Shown here: one piece after another, positions 46,308-55,509 of the stretch
How the letters are laid out: each line of letters opens with the position of its first letter
Numbering within the stretch: position 1 is the stretch's first letter
Source of the DNA: Legionella nagasakiensis
GTDB taxonomy: Bacteria > Pseudomonadota > Gammaproteobacteria > Legionellales > Legionellaceae
NCBI RefSeq assembly: GCF_900639915.1
Contig: NZ_CAAAID010000005.1
Location: forward strand, 118,492 to 182,491
DNA length: 64,000 bases
Reading direction: 5' to 3'
Notes under the pieces: generated by a model
Seen by the model: only the letters and a program-made list of their open reading frames with translations
Told to the model about the DNA's origin: nothing
Databases searched by the model: none
Program-made: the position numbers and the translations under genes

Positions 46308-48353
46308 TTAAGCTCCATGGGATATAGATGATCTGTCCGCCGTATCATCAAGCAGTTCACTACGAATATCAGATATTTTTGCTTTTAGCTCATGTTGTAG
46401 TTGTTTTCGTTGATGAACTTCTGAAAACACCTTTGTTAATAATCCGGCATTGGATTCTCCCTCTATTTTATTGGTCAAATAACTACATAGGGTTGCTCTT
46501 GCGGTAGGCTCCATTTTATCTTTGACGTAATCGGTTAACTGTTTTTCGATTAAAGGTAATATGGCATTTATTTGCTTGGTATTCAATTTTTCAAAAAATC
46601 TTAAAACATCATCACTTGATTCTGCATGGAAGCTGTCGAAGGGAACATTAGTAAGAAATATTCTGCATTTGTCTGTAGATAAATATTGCATTAAATGACC
46701 AGCTTCTTCAAAACTTGGAGTTTTTAATGTGTCAAGCATTGCTTGAAATACTTGTTTTCGTTGTGCATAAGTAAATAGTTTTTCCATAACGACGTTAACA
46801 TCCTCCAAATTTTTGATTAATCCCTTGATTTCACTCTTTTTAAGAGCTTGTTCGATTTTAGTTGGGGGAAGAAAACGAAGAATATCTGCTAGTTGATTTG
46901 CGTCTTTGACAAGACTCGAAAGTAAAGGAGCAATATCCTCATAAGCGGCTGCTCTGGAACGTTCTGACATGTGATAAAGGATGGTGGCCAGTTCTTCTGC
47001 ACTTCTTGCGCTCTTTATATCGGCAAAAGGATTTACATCATCGATAACGCGGCATGGAGTTGCCTTGTAGGTTTCTGTTTCATCAAGATATCTTGCCAGA
47101 TCCAGATGAAAAATAACATTTTCTTTCATGAAGTGCATCATACTTGCCTGTAAAGCAGCGAACTGTTTGGCAGGAATGTTGCCTTTCAGAGTTTCTATTG
47201 ATTTTAAAATATTTTCCATCAAGGCTTGTTTCTGGTGGTGGTCGGCTGTTTCACAGGGATATTGATTAACTAGCCTATAAATTTCTTTGCGGACATCATC
47301 TAACGCAGCAGGTTCATCCTTTGAGAAAAAATATTGAAGAATGTTTTCAAATTCAATAGTAAATTCTCGAAGCGCTTTCCCTTCATTAGACGTCAGTTCT
47401 GTGATTTTTCTATATAATTGGTCTTTATCAGGAAAATGAGGGGCGCGATCCAGAGCGTATAATGCTTGGCCAATTTTAACGGCTCCATCCATCGTGAGTG
47501 TATCTCTGGATCTAGATACTTCTCTAAATAAAGCGTGTTTATAGCGTGAAGAAAGTTGTAGGCGACCAACAACGCCTGCGTGAAATTTTTGTTGAAATAT
47601 TTTGGGCATATAAAACATACGGTCGGACATTTCATCGTATGCTAAAGCACGTGTAGTGAGTCCCATGTTAGTGCAATAATCAAACACATGATTGCCTGCT
47701 TTGCGGGAAAATTCAACGTGATGAGTTTTAGGCACCGTATAAATAAAATGCCGACAGTCCGCGCTAAAAAGAGGAGCCATCTGTCTAAAATATTTATTGT
47801 GTAGCGGGTTCACTTTTTTATCATAAACGCCTAATATGACTTCCGCATGGCGCAGGTTTCTGCATGCCCGTAAATCTCGATTTTTATAAAACTCGGAAGA
47901 AGATTTTACAGCATGATATTTTGTGTTTCCTGGCACAGGATCTTCGGCGATAAGAGAGATTGGTATATTAAGATCATCTAAATGACGGGCGGCGGCGAAA
48001 GTGGTTACTGCCCCGCGGCTGAAGCCTTGCAGATGAATGTCATCAATGGCCACACGATCAAGTTCTGCGTCGGTTCCCTTAATGATAATGGAGCTGCCAA
48101 ATTGTTTTTTTAGCGCTGCAAGTGAAAGTTCTCCACTTTCTGTGAAACAGGTGCGAAGTTTACTGGCAACAACATTAAGATCAGGAGCAAGATAACCTAT
48201 GCCGGGAGGTGCGCCACCTATTTTACTATCCTGACAACCATTAAAATAAATTCGAATGACATTTTCACCAAAAGGTTTTTGTTCATGGAGTGCGCTCATA
48301 TTAACTGCAGTGTCCCCGGTGCCGGCAAACGAAAAAAAGACTTTTTTAGGCAT
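46308..48353 (-). CDS. large alpha/beta-hydrolase-type protein with GFSRG nucleophile elbow, candidate effector
   Basis: 681 residues. The N-terminal 230 residues look like an alpha/beta hydrolase: FFSFAGTGD, IRIYFNGCQDSKIGG, then HLQGFSRGAVTTFAA with Ser112, Asp138 in AEDPVPGN and His211/His212 in KTHHVEF as possible triad partners. The GFSRG elbow recalls DUF2235/Tle1-type lipases. The remaining 450 residues are helical and unrecognised, with a polar end. No signal peptide. Convergent with the candidate effector at 45235, 17 bases apart. Effector status is inference. Confidence 0.65.
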   Translation of the reverse strand: MPKKVFFSFAGTGDTAVNMSALHEQKPFGENVIRIYFNGCQDSKIGGAPPGIGYLAPDLNVVASKLRTCFTESGELSLAALKKQFGSSIIIKGTDAELDRVAIDDIHLQGFSRGAVTTFAAARHLDDLNIPISLIAEDPVPGNTKYHAVKSSSEFYKNRDLRACRNLRHAEVILGVYDKKVNPLHNKYFRQMAPLFSADCRHFIYTVPKTHHVEFSRKAGNHVFDYCTNMGLTTRALAYDEMSDRMFYMPKIFQQKFHAGVVGRLQLSSRYKHALFREVSRSRDTLTMDGAVKIGQALYALDRAPHFPDKDQLYRKITELTSNEGKALREFTIEFENILQYFFSKDEPAALDDVRKEIYRLVNQYPCETADHHQKQALMENILKSIETLKGNIPAKQFAALQASMMHFMKENVIFHLDLARYLDETETYKATPCRVIDDVNPFADIKSARSAEELATILYHMSERSRAAAYEDIAPLLSSLVKDANQLADILRFLPPTKIEQALKKSEIKGLIKNLEDVNVVMEKLFTYAQRKQVFQAMLDTLKTPSFEEAGHLMQYLSTDKCRIFLTNVPFDSFHAESSDDVLRFFEKLNTKQINAILPLIEKQLTDYVKDKMEPTARATLCSYLTNKIEGESNAGLLTKVFSEVHQRKQLQHELKAKISDIRSELLDDTADRSSISHGA

Positions 48354-48503
48354 CCTATTATCCTTATTGTAAATCTTAAACTCTATTTGATTTAATTTTA
48401 GTATAAAAATTACAAGTCTGGATTGAGCAAAGATGTGTACTAACAGGTAAGCAATGCAAGTGAGTTAAGACAAAATGTTAGCTGTGCCTGTGAATCTACG
48501 ATA

Positions 48504-48821
48504 TCATATAATAACAGCTGTTCCATAACATAATACTTCAGTTCCGATTTGGCCAAGTTCCCCTGTATCATAGCGCATGGCAATGACAGCATTAGCGCCA
48601 AGTTCTTGAGCATGCGTTAACATAAGTTGATGTGCCTCTTCCCGTGCGTGTTCGCACATTTGAGTATAAGCGCCTATCTTTCCTCCAACGATTGATTTTA
48701 ATCCACCCATAAACCCCTGTGCTATTGTTGGAGACCGAACTACAATACCACGAACGACTCCCAAATATTGTTTGACAGGATGTCCTTCAATGATATCGCT
48801 GGTAGTAACCGGTATTGACAT
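48504..48821 (-). CDS. YbjQ-family protein (DUF74)
   Basis: 105 residues: VTTSDIIEGHPVKQYLGVVRGIVVRSP, then GANAVIAMRYDTGELG and EVLCYGTAV, typical of the pentameric YbjQ family. Function unknown; a heavy-metal-binding role has been suggested for the family name only. It stands alone downstream of a candidate effector's start and upstream of nothing it could share a transcript with apart from the TauE gene 126 bases before it. Confidence 0.92.
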   Translation of the reverse strand: MSIPVTTSDIIEGHPVKQYLGVVRGIVVRSPTIAQGFMGGLKSIVGGKIGAYTQMCEHAREEAHQLMLTHAQELGANAVIAMRYDTGELGQIGTEVLCYGTAVII

Positions 48822-48894
48822 TTCACATTCCTTGTAAAGATATGATTAATGCTTGTAAGATTAGCCGAAATCACTTTTATTGTCACTTTACTTT

Positions 48895-48923
48895 AGGGTC
48901 TGTTGACAGACCCTCTGTTTTTT
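48895..48923 (+). terminator. perfect 8-bp stem-loop with T-run; possible solo end of a repeat element
   Basis: AGGGTCTG (48895-48902) and CAGACCCT (48907-48914) form a stem with a TTGA loop, followed by CTGTTTTTT on the plus strand. Both flanking genes are on the minus strand, so the T-run is on the wrong side for them. AGGGTCTGTTGACA also resembles the left end of the palindromic element at 57133-57295, so it may be a repeat remnant rather than a terminator. Confidence 0.5.
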
Positions 48924-48947
48924 CTAACACAGTATAAAATGGAACGT

Positions 48948-49739
48948 TCATAAAAAAAGTCTGATAATCATTTGAATACCAAGTAGTATAACCATACTGC
49001 CTGCCAGTAACATGATAATGCGTGGTTGAATATATCGAACAATAATGGCTGCCAAGGGTGCTGCTGCGGCTCCACCAACAATTAATCCTAAGATAATAGA
49101 CCAATGGGAAATTCCTATTGTGAAGAGGAATGTGGTCGAAACACTGATTGTGATCAAAAATTCTGTTAGATTGACAGAGCCGATCGTACAGTGAGGGGTT
49201 GTGCCTTGTGCTAGAAGGGTTGCATTGACAATCGGTCCCCATCCTCCGCCCCCTGTCGCATCAAAAAAACCGCCGACCAATCCAAGAGGGATTAAGCCAC
49301 GGGCTTCATCGGATGGTAACTTATGAGTTTTAACTTTTTTTACAATAAAATTTTTAAGAACATGTGATAATTTTCCTCCTTGAAATGCTCTGTATAAAAT
49401 AAATCCTCCCATGATGATTAAGTATGCAGCAATGAATGGCTTTGCTATATTTTCAGGTATGCGCGTTAATAAATAAGCGCCAATGATACAGCCTATAATG
49501 CCTGGGATTGCCAAGCGTCTGAATAAAGTGTAATCAATATTCTTAAACATAGCATGGGAAAATCCTGAAATGCCTGTGGTTGCAATTTCTGCCGTATGCA
49601 CGGATGCGCTGGCCACCATAGGTGGAATTCCAAAACTAACCAAAACGCCAGTACTTATTACGCCGTAAGCCATACCTAATGCACCGTCAACAATCTGAGC
49701 GATAAAACCTACGATTGTAAAGAGAAAAAATTGGCTCAC
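48948..49739 (-). CDS. TauE/SafE-family transporter (sulfite/sulfonate-type permease)
   Basis: 263 residues, largely membrane-embedded, with IVDGALGMAYGVISTGVLVSFG near the N-terminus and GLVGGFFDATGGGGWGPIVNATLL in the middle, the repeated signature of the TauE/SafE family. The start is GTG at 49739, with AAGGA 10 bases upstream. Substrates in the family are sulfite, sulfoacetate or other organo-anions; not distinguishable here. Confidence 0.9.
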   Translation of the reverse strand: MSQFFLFTIVGFIAQIVDGALGMAYGVISTGVLVSFGIPPMVASASVHTAEIATTGISGFSHAMFKNIDYTLFRRLAIPGIIGCIIGAYLLTRIPENIAKPFIAAYLIIMGGFILYRAFQGGKLSHVLKNFIVKKVKTHKLPSDEARGLIPLGLVGGFFDATGGGGWGPIVNATLLAQGTTPHCTIGSVNLTEFLITISVSTTFLFTIGISHWSIILGLIVGGAAAAPLAAIIVRYIQPRIIMLLAGSMVILLGIQMIIRLFL

Positions 49740-49895
49740 AATCAGTCATCCTTTCAATGGGATATTTTTATAGATAACATTATTATTTATAAGTTAACTA
49801 AAGGTAAGTATCTACTTTATAGTTAAAAATAATTTTTTATATTCCATTTAATAAAATGTAATGAATACAATACTGCAGACAATCATGATGACAAG

Positions 49896-50885
49896 CTATA
49901 AGGCACGTTTTGGAGAAGAGGGGGGTGTATCATCTTCTTGGAAATATTGTGGAAATTCATCAGAAAACTTTTTGAAAAATTCGGTATCTGTTATGGAAGA
50001 AGGGAGATTATGCAAATAATCATTTTCTCGATAAGGGATACCTACTTGATTGGCGACAATCATCACTTCATGAAAACTATGATTGCCACCGGTGGTCAAA
50101 AATACGAAACAAGCAATTGCATACTGATGTAACTCTTCTGCAGTGAGATCACCATACAGCTTGGCCCCTAATAACAACGCTCCTGTGTGGCCCGAAGGCC
50201 CTGCCACCTTTGGAATGGTTTTCCCTATTGTGTTTTTATAAAAAATGGAGCTGGAATCAATTTCATATCGATCAATTGCGCGTTTATGGGCTTCCTCACA
50301 AACACCGGCAAGTTTATTAAACACAGGGTGTCGTGTAATGCCTAATCGTCTGGTAAGAGGAGGATTACTATTTACTTCTTTTCTTGCCCGATCCCGAAAA
50401 AGAGTTTCAGAAAAAATTTGATTGACTAAGGTCATTTTTTTCGTGGCGATTCCCTGGGTATCTTCTGGATCGGTTTGCTTGATGAGCTCATCAAATAGCC
50501 TATGAATAAAGACGACATGAATTTGCAGAATTTGGCTTATATTATTTTGGTCAGAGCAGAGTACTTCCTGTATTTTTTGCAGGATGGATTCTTCTGTGAG
50601 AGAAACAGAAGAATCCATAAATTCTAAGCGGCCATAGTATTTCTCATCTAATAATTCTTCAGTGATGGTTTTATTTTTTGTAAGAATCTTTAATAGGATT
50701 TCTTTATTTTGTGTTATTAAAAGATAAATTGCGTCCGATACTTTTTTAATGGAAGGAAATAATTTCGGATGATGAAGAAGCTGACATGCTAATTGGGATT
50801 CAAAAAATTCTTTATGACGCATTTTAAATTCTTGTTGGACAGATTTAAATTCTTCTTCCACAATTTTTTTCTTCGGTCTGAACAT
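49896..50885 (-). CDS. unrecognised protein, candidate effector
   Basis: 329 residues from the ATG at 50885 (AGGAT upstream); a TTG at 50906 is in frame but unlikely. The N-terminal half is helical and lysine/glutamate-rich. The C-terminal half has a well-conserved-looking block: GPSGHTGALLLGAKLYGDL, then FLTTGGNHSFHEVMIVANQVG and YLHNLPSSI, with two histidines and a glutamate that could form an active site. The end is acidic then basic (QEDDTPPSSPKRAL). No signal peptide. Family not recognised; the effector idea rests on tail composition and context. Confidence 0.6.
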   Translation of the reverse strand: MFRPKKKIVEEEFKSVQQEFKMRHKEFFESQLACQLLHHPKLFPSIKKVSDAIYLLITQNKEILLKILTKNKTITEELLDEKYYGRLEFMDSSVSLTEESILQKIQEVLCSDQNNISQILQIHVVFIHRLFDELIKQTDPEDTQGIATKKMTLVNQIFSETLFRDRARKEVNSNPPLTRRLGITRHPVFNKLAGVCEEAHKRAIDRYEIDSSSIFYKNTIGKTIPKVAGPSGHTGALLLGAKLYGDLTAEELHQYAIACFVFLTTGGNHSFHEVMIVANQVGIPYRENDYLHNLPSSITDTEFFKKFSDEFPQYFQEDDTPPSSPKRAL

Positions 50886-51177
50886 CAAGATCCTATAAAC
50901 AATCAACTCTTATCTTTTGCTGCCTTACATTTAATTATTTAGAGATTGCTTTCCTTTTTAACAACAGACTTTATATCCCTCCTAACTAAAGGGAAGAATA
51001 GGTTTTGCTTGATATAATGCCTTATTGTTACGAGGAGAACTCTATTTTAATTTAGCTGCGCCATAAGATTACACATTGTACTTCATGTTCTAAAACATAT
51101 CAATTACAGGGGTAAGGTACAAATAGTATGACGTAAAAAAGGCCAGAATGGGAAATAAGCGGTGGTCTTTCATTGTT

Positions 51178-54100
51178 TTATGAGTGTTTTTCTTTTTTCA
51201 GACGTCGTTGCTCTTGCCAGTTCTGTATCAGTACATAAAAAACTGGGACAAACACGACGGCAAGGCAAGTAGACGCCAGCATACCGCTAGCTACAGCAAT
51301 ACCAATAGAACGCCGGGCATTAGCGCCTGCGCCACTGGCAAAGACTAAAGGCATCACCCCCATAATAAATGCAAAAGAGGTCATCAGAATAGGGCGAAAA
51401 CGTGTTTTTGCTCCTAGTACGGCTGCTTCCGTAATCGATTTATTATGAAATAGCCGTTGTTCCCGCGCTACCTCAACAATCAGGATGGCGTTCTTGGCAG
51501 CCAAGGCGATTAGCAGTAATATACCGATTTGTGTATACATATTATTAGCCAAGCCTAAAATAGATAAAATCAATACGGTACCAATTAATGCCAATGGCAC
51601 ACTAAAAATAATCGATGCTGGCGTAAGCCAGTTTTCATACTGTCCAGCTAAAATCATATACACTAAAATCAGCGATAAAATAAATATGTAGTAACTCATA
51701 TTTCCGGCTATCTTTTCCTGATAAGCCGTACTTGTCCACTCGTAAGATAATCCGGCCGGCAATAATTGACGCGCCAACGTTTCCATGGTTTGCATGGCTT
51801 GACCCGAACTGTATCCTGCTCCCGCCATGCCATTGATGCTGCTGGAAGGGTAAAGATTATAAAGAGAGATAATTCCAGGCCCGACAGTTGGGGCAACATC
51901 GGTGAGCGTGCCAAGAGGTACCATTTCGCCTGACTGATTTTTTACATAATAATTACGCATGTCTTCGATGGTCATACGTGAAGCAGCATCCGCTTGCACA
52001 TACACTTGGAATACTTGTCCAAATTTTGTAAAAAGATTAACGTAAGAAGAGCCAAGATAGGTTTGTAAGGTATCAAAGGCATCTCCAATGGAAACACCTA
52101 AGGACTCTGCTTTTGTTCGATTAATGGGTGCTAACAATTGCGGTACTGAGGAGCGAAAAGAGGTCATCAATTTCTGTACTTCTGGCCATTGATTAGAATA
52201 ATTAATGATCTGATCTGTGATATTTTGTAATTTTTGGTAATCAAACGTGCCATCCTGTAATTCAATTTGCATCTGAAAACCACCTGATAATCCTAGACCT
52301 TGGATTGGCGGAGGCACGACAACTAATACTTTTGCATCGAGTGTATTTGCAGCAATATCATTAAATTTTTCATACATGGCCAGTAAATCTTCTTTTTTGC
52401 CTCGTACACTCCAATCCTTAAACATCACATACAGAACACCGGCATTTGAGAGGCTGGCGTTATTATCCAGGAGTGAGATGCCGTCAATGGCGATAACATT
52501 TTCAACTCCATCTACCTTGGCTGCTTTTTTACTGAGTTCGTCCAAAATTCTTTCCGTGCGTTGCAAACTCGCACCATCAGGCAGTAAGACACTCAAAACA
52601 ATATAACCCTGATCTTCAATTGGGATAAATCCTGTAGGGATACGGCTTAAGCCAAAAATGGCGCAAGCAACCAAAAGAATCCCAAGTAAACACACGCGAC
52701 CACTGTGATGTACCAGGCGATCCATGAATCGCACATAGGCCGCTTCCAGGGGATTGTAGATTCGGTCAAAGGTACGGAAAAAAACGTTTTTTGGTTTGCT
52801 TTCATCAATAGGTTTGAGCCATAAGGCGCATTGGGTCGGTTTTAGCGTCATCGCGTTAATGGCACTAATAAATGCTGTTGCGGCAATGACTAAAGCAAAT
52901 TGAGCATACATAGAACCCGTTAAACCAGGCATAAACCCAGCAGGTAAAAACACGGCCATGAGGACCAACGTAATGCCAAGAATTGGTCCAAATAATTCCT
53001 GCATGGTTTTAATGGCTGCCTCTTTGGGCGGCATCCCGCGTTCAATATGTTGGGTCACTCCCTCCACAATAACAATTGCATCGTCAACCACAATACCAAT
53101 CGCTAATACCAGGGCAAATAACGTCAGTAAGTTAATGCTGTAACCCAGCATGAACATGGCAATAAAGGTGCCAATAATGGTTACCGGAACCGTTGTTGCA
53201 GGAATTAAAGTCGCACGAAAATTTTGTAGGAACGTAACAATGACCAGTAGTACTAAAATACCTGCTTCAAAGAGTGTTTTATACACTTCATCGACTGAAG
53301 CTTTTACAAAAATTGTTGTGTCAAAAGGAATGGAGTACTTCATTCCCGGCGGGAATTTTTTTGCCATTTTATCGACCGTTTTGCGCACTTCATTGGCTAC
53401 TTCCAAAGCATTGGCTCCGGGGAGCTGAAATATTCCAATAGCAGCCGTCGGTTTACCATTGAATTTGGCAAGCTGATTGTAATTAGAGGAGCCAAGTTCA
53501 ACCCGACCGACGTCACGAACACGTATGATTTGTGCACTATTGCTGGCATTCGCATTTTCATCCGGTTGAGTGGCTTGTGATTTAATGATGATATTGCCAA
53601 ACTCCTGTGGGTCAGCAAGCTGACCCGGGACATTTAGGGTCAATTGATAAGCCTGTATGCCTGCAGTGGGCGGGTTGCCAATTTGTCCAGCGGAGACTTC
53701 CTTATTTTGATTGCTGATGGCTTCAAGTACTTCACGTGGCGTTAAAGAAAAAGCCCGCATTTTTTTAGGATCAAGCCAGATTCTCATGGCATACGAGCCC
53801 GAGCCAAAAATGATTACATTGCCTACACCGGGTAATCGAGATAACTCGTCTTGCATGTTGATGGTGGCGTAATTGTTAAGAAATAATCCATCGTACTCAC
53901 CATGTTCGGATGTGAGGGTAATAAACTGCAAAATATTGGTGGATTTTTGTTGTACAAGTACGCCTTGTTGTTGGACTGGTTGTGGTAATTGCGCCATGGC
54001 TGCTTGCACACGATTTTGCACAAGCACCTGGGCAAAATTGAGATCAGTACCAATAGCAAAGGTCACGATCAAGTTATAATTACCGCTGTTGGTACTGGTT

Positions 54101-54342
54101 GATTGCATGTAGAGCATATTCTCTACCCCATTGACTTGTTGCTCAATGGGAAGTGCAACGGTGTTGATTAAGGTTTTGGCATCAGCGCCAGGATAGTTCG
54201 TCGTCACTTGGATTGTGGGGGGGACAATCGCTGGATATTGTGATACAGGCAAAACAGCAATGAAAATCAAGCCAAGAAAAACCAGCAATAATGCGATGAC
54301 GTTTGCTAGTACCGGCCGTTCAATAAAAAATTTAGAAATCAT
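51178..54342 (-). CDS. RND multidrug efflux pump, inner-membrane transporter (HAE1/AcrB family)
   Basis: 1054 residues with 12 expected membrane helices and two large periplasmic loops. ISKFFIERPVLANVIALLL is the HAE1 start, and LALVLAIGIVVDDAIVIVEG carries the adjacent aspartates of the proton relay in TM4. The porter-domain PPPIQGLGLSGGF and the C-terminal GAKTRFRPILMTSFAFIMGV complete the family pattern. It is the last gene of the tripartite operon, 12 bases after the adaptor gene. Confidence 0.96.
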   Translation of the reverse strand: MISKFFIERPVLANVIALLLVFLGLIFIAVLPVSQYPAIVPPTIQVTTNYPGADAKTLINTVALPIEQQVNGVENMLYMQSTSTNSGNYNLIVTFAIGTDLNFAQVLVQNRVQAAMAQLPQPVQQQGVLVQQKSTNILQFITLTSEHGEYDGLFLNNYATINMQDELSRLPGVGNVIIFGSGSYAMRIWLDPKKMRAFSLTPREVLEAISNQNKEVSAGQIGNPPTAGIQAYQLTLNVPGQLADPQEFGNIIIKSQATQPDENANASNSAQIIRVRDVGRVELGSSNYNQLAKFNGKPTAAIGIFQLPGANALEVANEVRKTVDKMAKKFPPGMKYSIPFDTTIFVKASVDEVYKTLFEAGILVLLVIVTFLQNFRATLIPATTVPVTIIGTFIAMFMLGYSINLLTLFALVLAIGIVVDDAIVIVEGVTQHIERGMPPKEAAIKTMQELFGPILGITLVLMAVFLPAGFMPGLTGSMYAQFALVIAATAFISAINAMTLKPTQCALWLKPIDESKPKNVFFRTFDRIYNPLEAAYVRFMDRLVHHSGRVCLLGILLVACAIFGLSRIPTGFIPIEDQGYIVLSVLLPDGASLQRTERILDELSKKAAKVDGVENVIAIDGISLLDNNASLSNAGVLYVMFKDWSVRGKKEDLLAMYEKFNDIAANTLDAKVLVVVPPPIQGLGLSGGFQMQIELQDGTFDYQKLQNITDQIINYSNQWPEVQKLMTSFRSSVPQLLAPINRTKAESLGVSIGDAFDTLQTYLGSSYVNLFTKFGQVFQVYVQADAASRMTIEDMRNYYVKNQSGEMVPLGTLTDVAPTVGPGIISLYNLYPSSSINGMAGAGYSSGQAMQTMETLARQLLPAGLSYEWTSTAYQEKIAGNMSYYIFILSLILVYMILAGQYENWLTPASIIFSVPLALIGTVLILSILGLANNMYTQIGILLLIALAAKNAILIVEVAREQRLFHNKSITEAAVLGAKTRFRPILMTSFAFIMGVMPLVFASGAGANARRSIGIAVASGMLASTCLAVVFVPVFYVLIQNWQEQRRLKKEKHS

Positions 54343-54354
54343 GGCTATGCCTCC

Positions 54355-55503
54355 TCATGAGGATGATTGAGGAGTAACTGGATTGCCAGGTGTGGCATTC
54401 TGCAATCCACTGACGATAACATTATCTTGGGCATCAAGTCCCTTAAGGACAGCACGCATGCCTTGCTCTAAACTGCCTATTTCCACTCGTTTCAGAACAA
54501 CAACATTGTTTTTATCAACCACCAGTAGATAAGGACCAATTTGATCCGATTGAATGGCAGTATCCGGTACTGTTAATTTAGGAGAGGGTTTGGATAAAGC
54601 AACTCGTATTTGTACAAAAAGACCAGGGACTAACGTATAGTTTTTGTTGGGTAAAACGGCGCGAAACTCCATGGTGCCTGTTGATGCATTAAGACCAGTA
54701 TTCACAAAATCAAGCCGTCCTTCGTGTGGAAATCCTGTTTCATTTTGCATGCCGACATACACAGGAACTTTACTGATGTCGGATGGTTTAAAGCCTCGAG
54801 CACGTGCTGCTGTGCGGATTTTAATTAAATCCAGTTCGTTGACATTGAAATAAACATAAATGGGGTCAATTTGTTCAATCGTTGCTAAATCGGTGGCTTT
54901 GCCATTACCAACCAAATTTCCTGCATCGACCAGATGGCGGCCAATGCGTCCATCGAAAGGAGCAAGAACATGAGTATAGCTGTATGTAATGTTAGCATTC
55001 TCAGCATTTGCCTCGGCTTTCGCTACATCGGCCTCAGACTCTTCACGTTTGGCAAGCCACTTCTCCACGCTATTTAGAGATGTTGCATTTTCTTTGTACA
55101 TTTGCTGCTGACGAGCGTATTCCGCCTTATTATAAGCAAGGTTTGCTTTTTGTGCGGCTACTGAAGCTTGCGCTTCCTTTAATTTCTCCAGGTAAGGCTC
55201 AGGTTCGATAACAAATAATTCTTGCCCTTTTTTGACGAAAGTTCCATCGATAAACGATATCTTATTAAGGTAGCCTTCGACCCGTGCAACCAGATTTACT
55301 GAGTTGTAAGCAACGGTATTACCCGTTTCGGTGATGTACTCAGCCATCTCAGCCAATACTGGTTTTTTAACGATAACGACTGGAGGTTGTCTAACTGGTG
55401 CATCGCTTTTCGTTTTGTGAAATAAAAAAAAGTAAACAATCAGCAAGATAGCAAAAATTATGGCGCTGGTTTTTATTGTTTTTAATGTCTTATCCTGAGT
55501 CAT
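54355..55503 (-). CDS. RND efflux periplasmic adaptor subunit (AcrA/MexA family)
   Basis: 382 residues. A membrane-anchor helix at residues 13-29 without an obvious lipobox, then lipoyl-half blocks (VEGYLNKISFIDGTFVKKGQ), a coiled-coil hairpin rich in Ala/Glu/Lys, and YTHVLAPFDGRIGRHLVDAGNLV. Bridges the RND pump to the outer-membrane channel. The gene lies 6 bases after the channel gene and 12 before the pump. Confidence 0.94.
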   Translation of the reverse strand: MTQDKTLKTIKTSAIIFAILLIVYFFLFHKTKSDAPVRQPPVVIVKKPVLAEMAEYITETGNTVAYNSVNLVARVEGYLNKISFIDGTFVKKGQELFVIEPEPYLEKLKEAQASVAAQKANLAYNKAEYARQQQMYKENATSLNSVEKWLAKREESEADVAKAEANAENANITYSYTHVLAPFDGRIGRHLVDAGNLVGNGKATDLATIEQIDPIYVYFNVNELDLIKIRTAARARGFKPSDISKVPVYVGMQNETGFPHEGRLDFVNTGLNASTGTMEFRAVLPNKNYTLVPGLFVQIRVALSKPSPKLTVPDTAIQSDQIGPYLLVVDKNNVVVLKRVEIGSLEQGMRAVLKGLDAQDNVIVSGLQNATPGNPVTPQSSS

Positions 55504-55509
55504 GGTCCA

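Noticed and set aside
48883-49242. 119-codon minus-strand ORF rich in His, Asn and Ser
   Set aside because: It is an alternate frame of the TauE gene; the composition is a shadow of its hydrophobic codons.
53150-53428. Plus-strand ORF opposite the RND pump gene
   Set aside because: Antisense to a well-conserved RND gene; no independent support.
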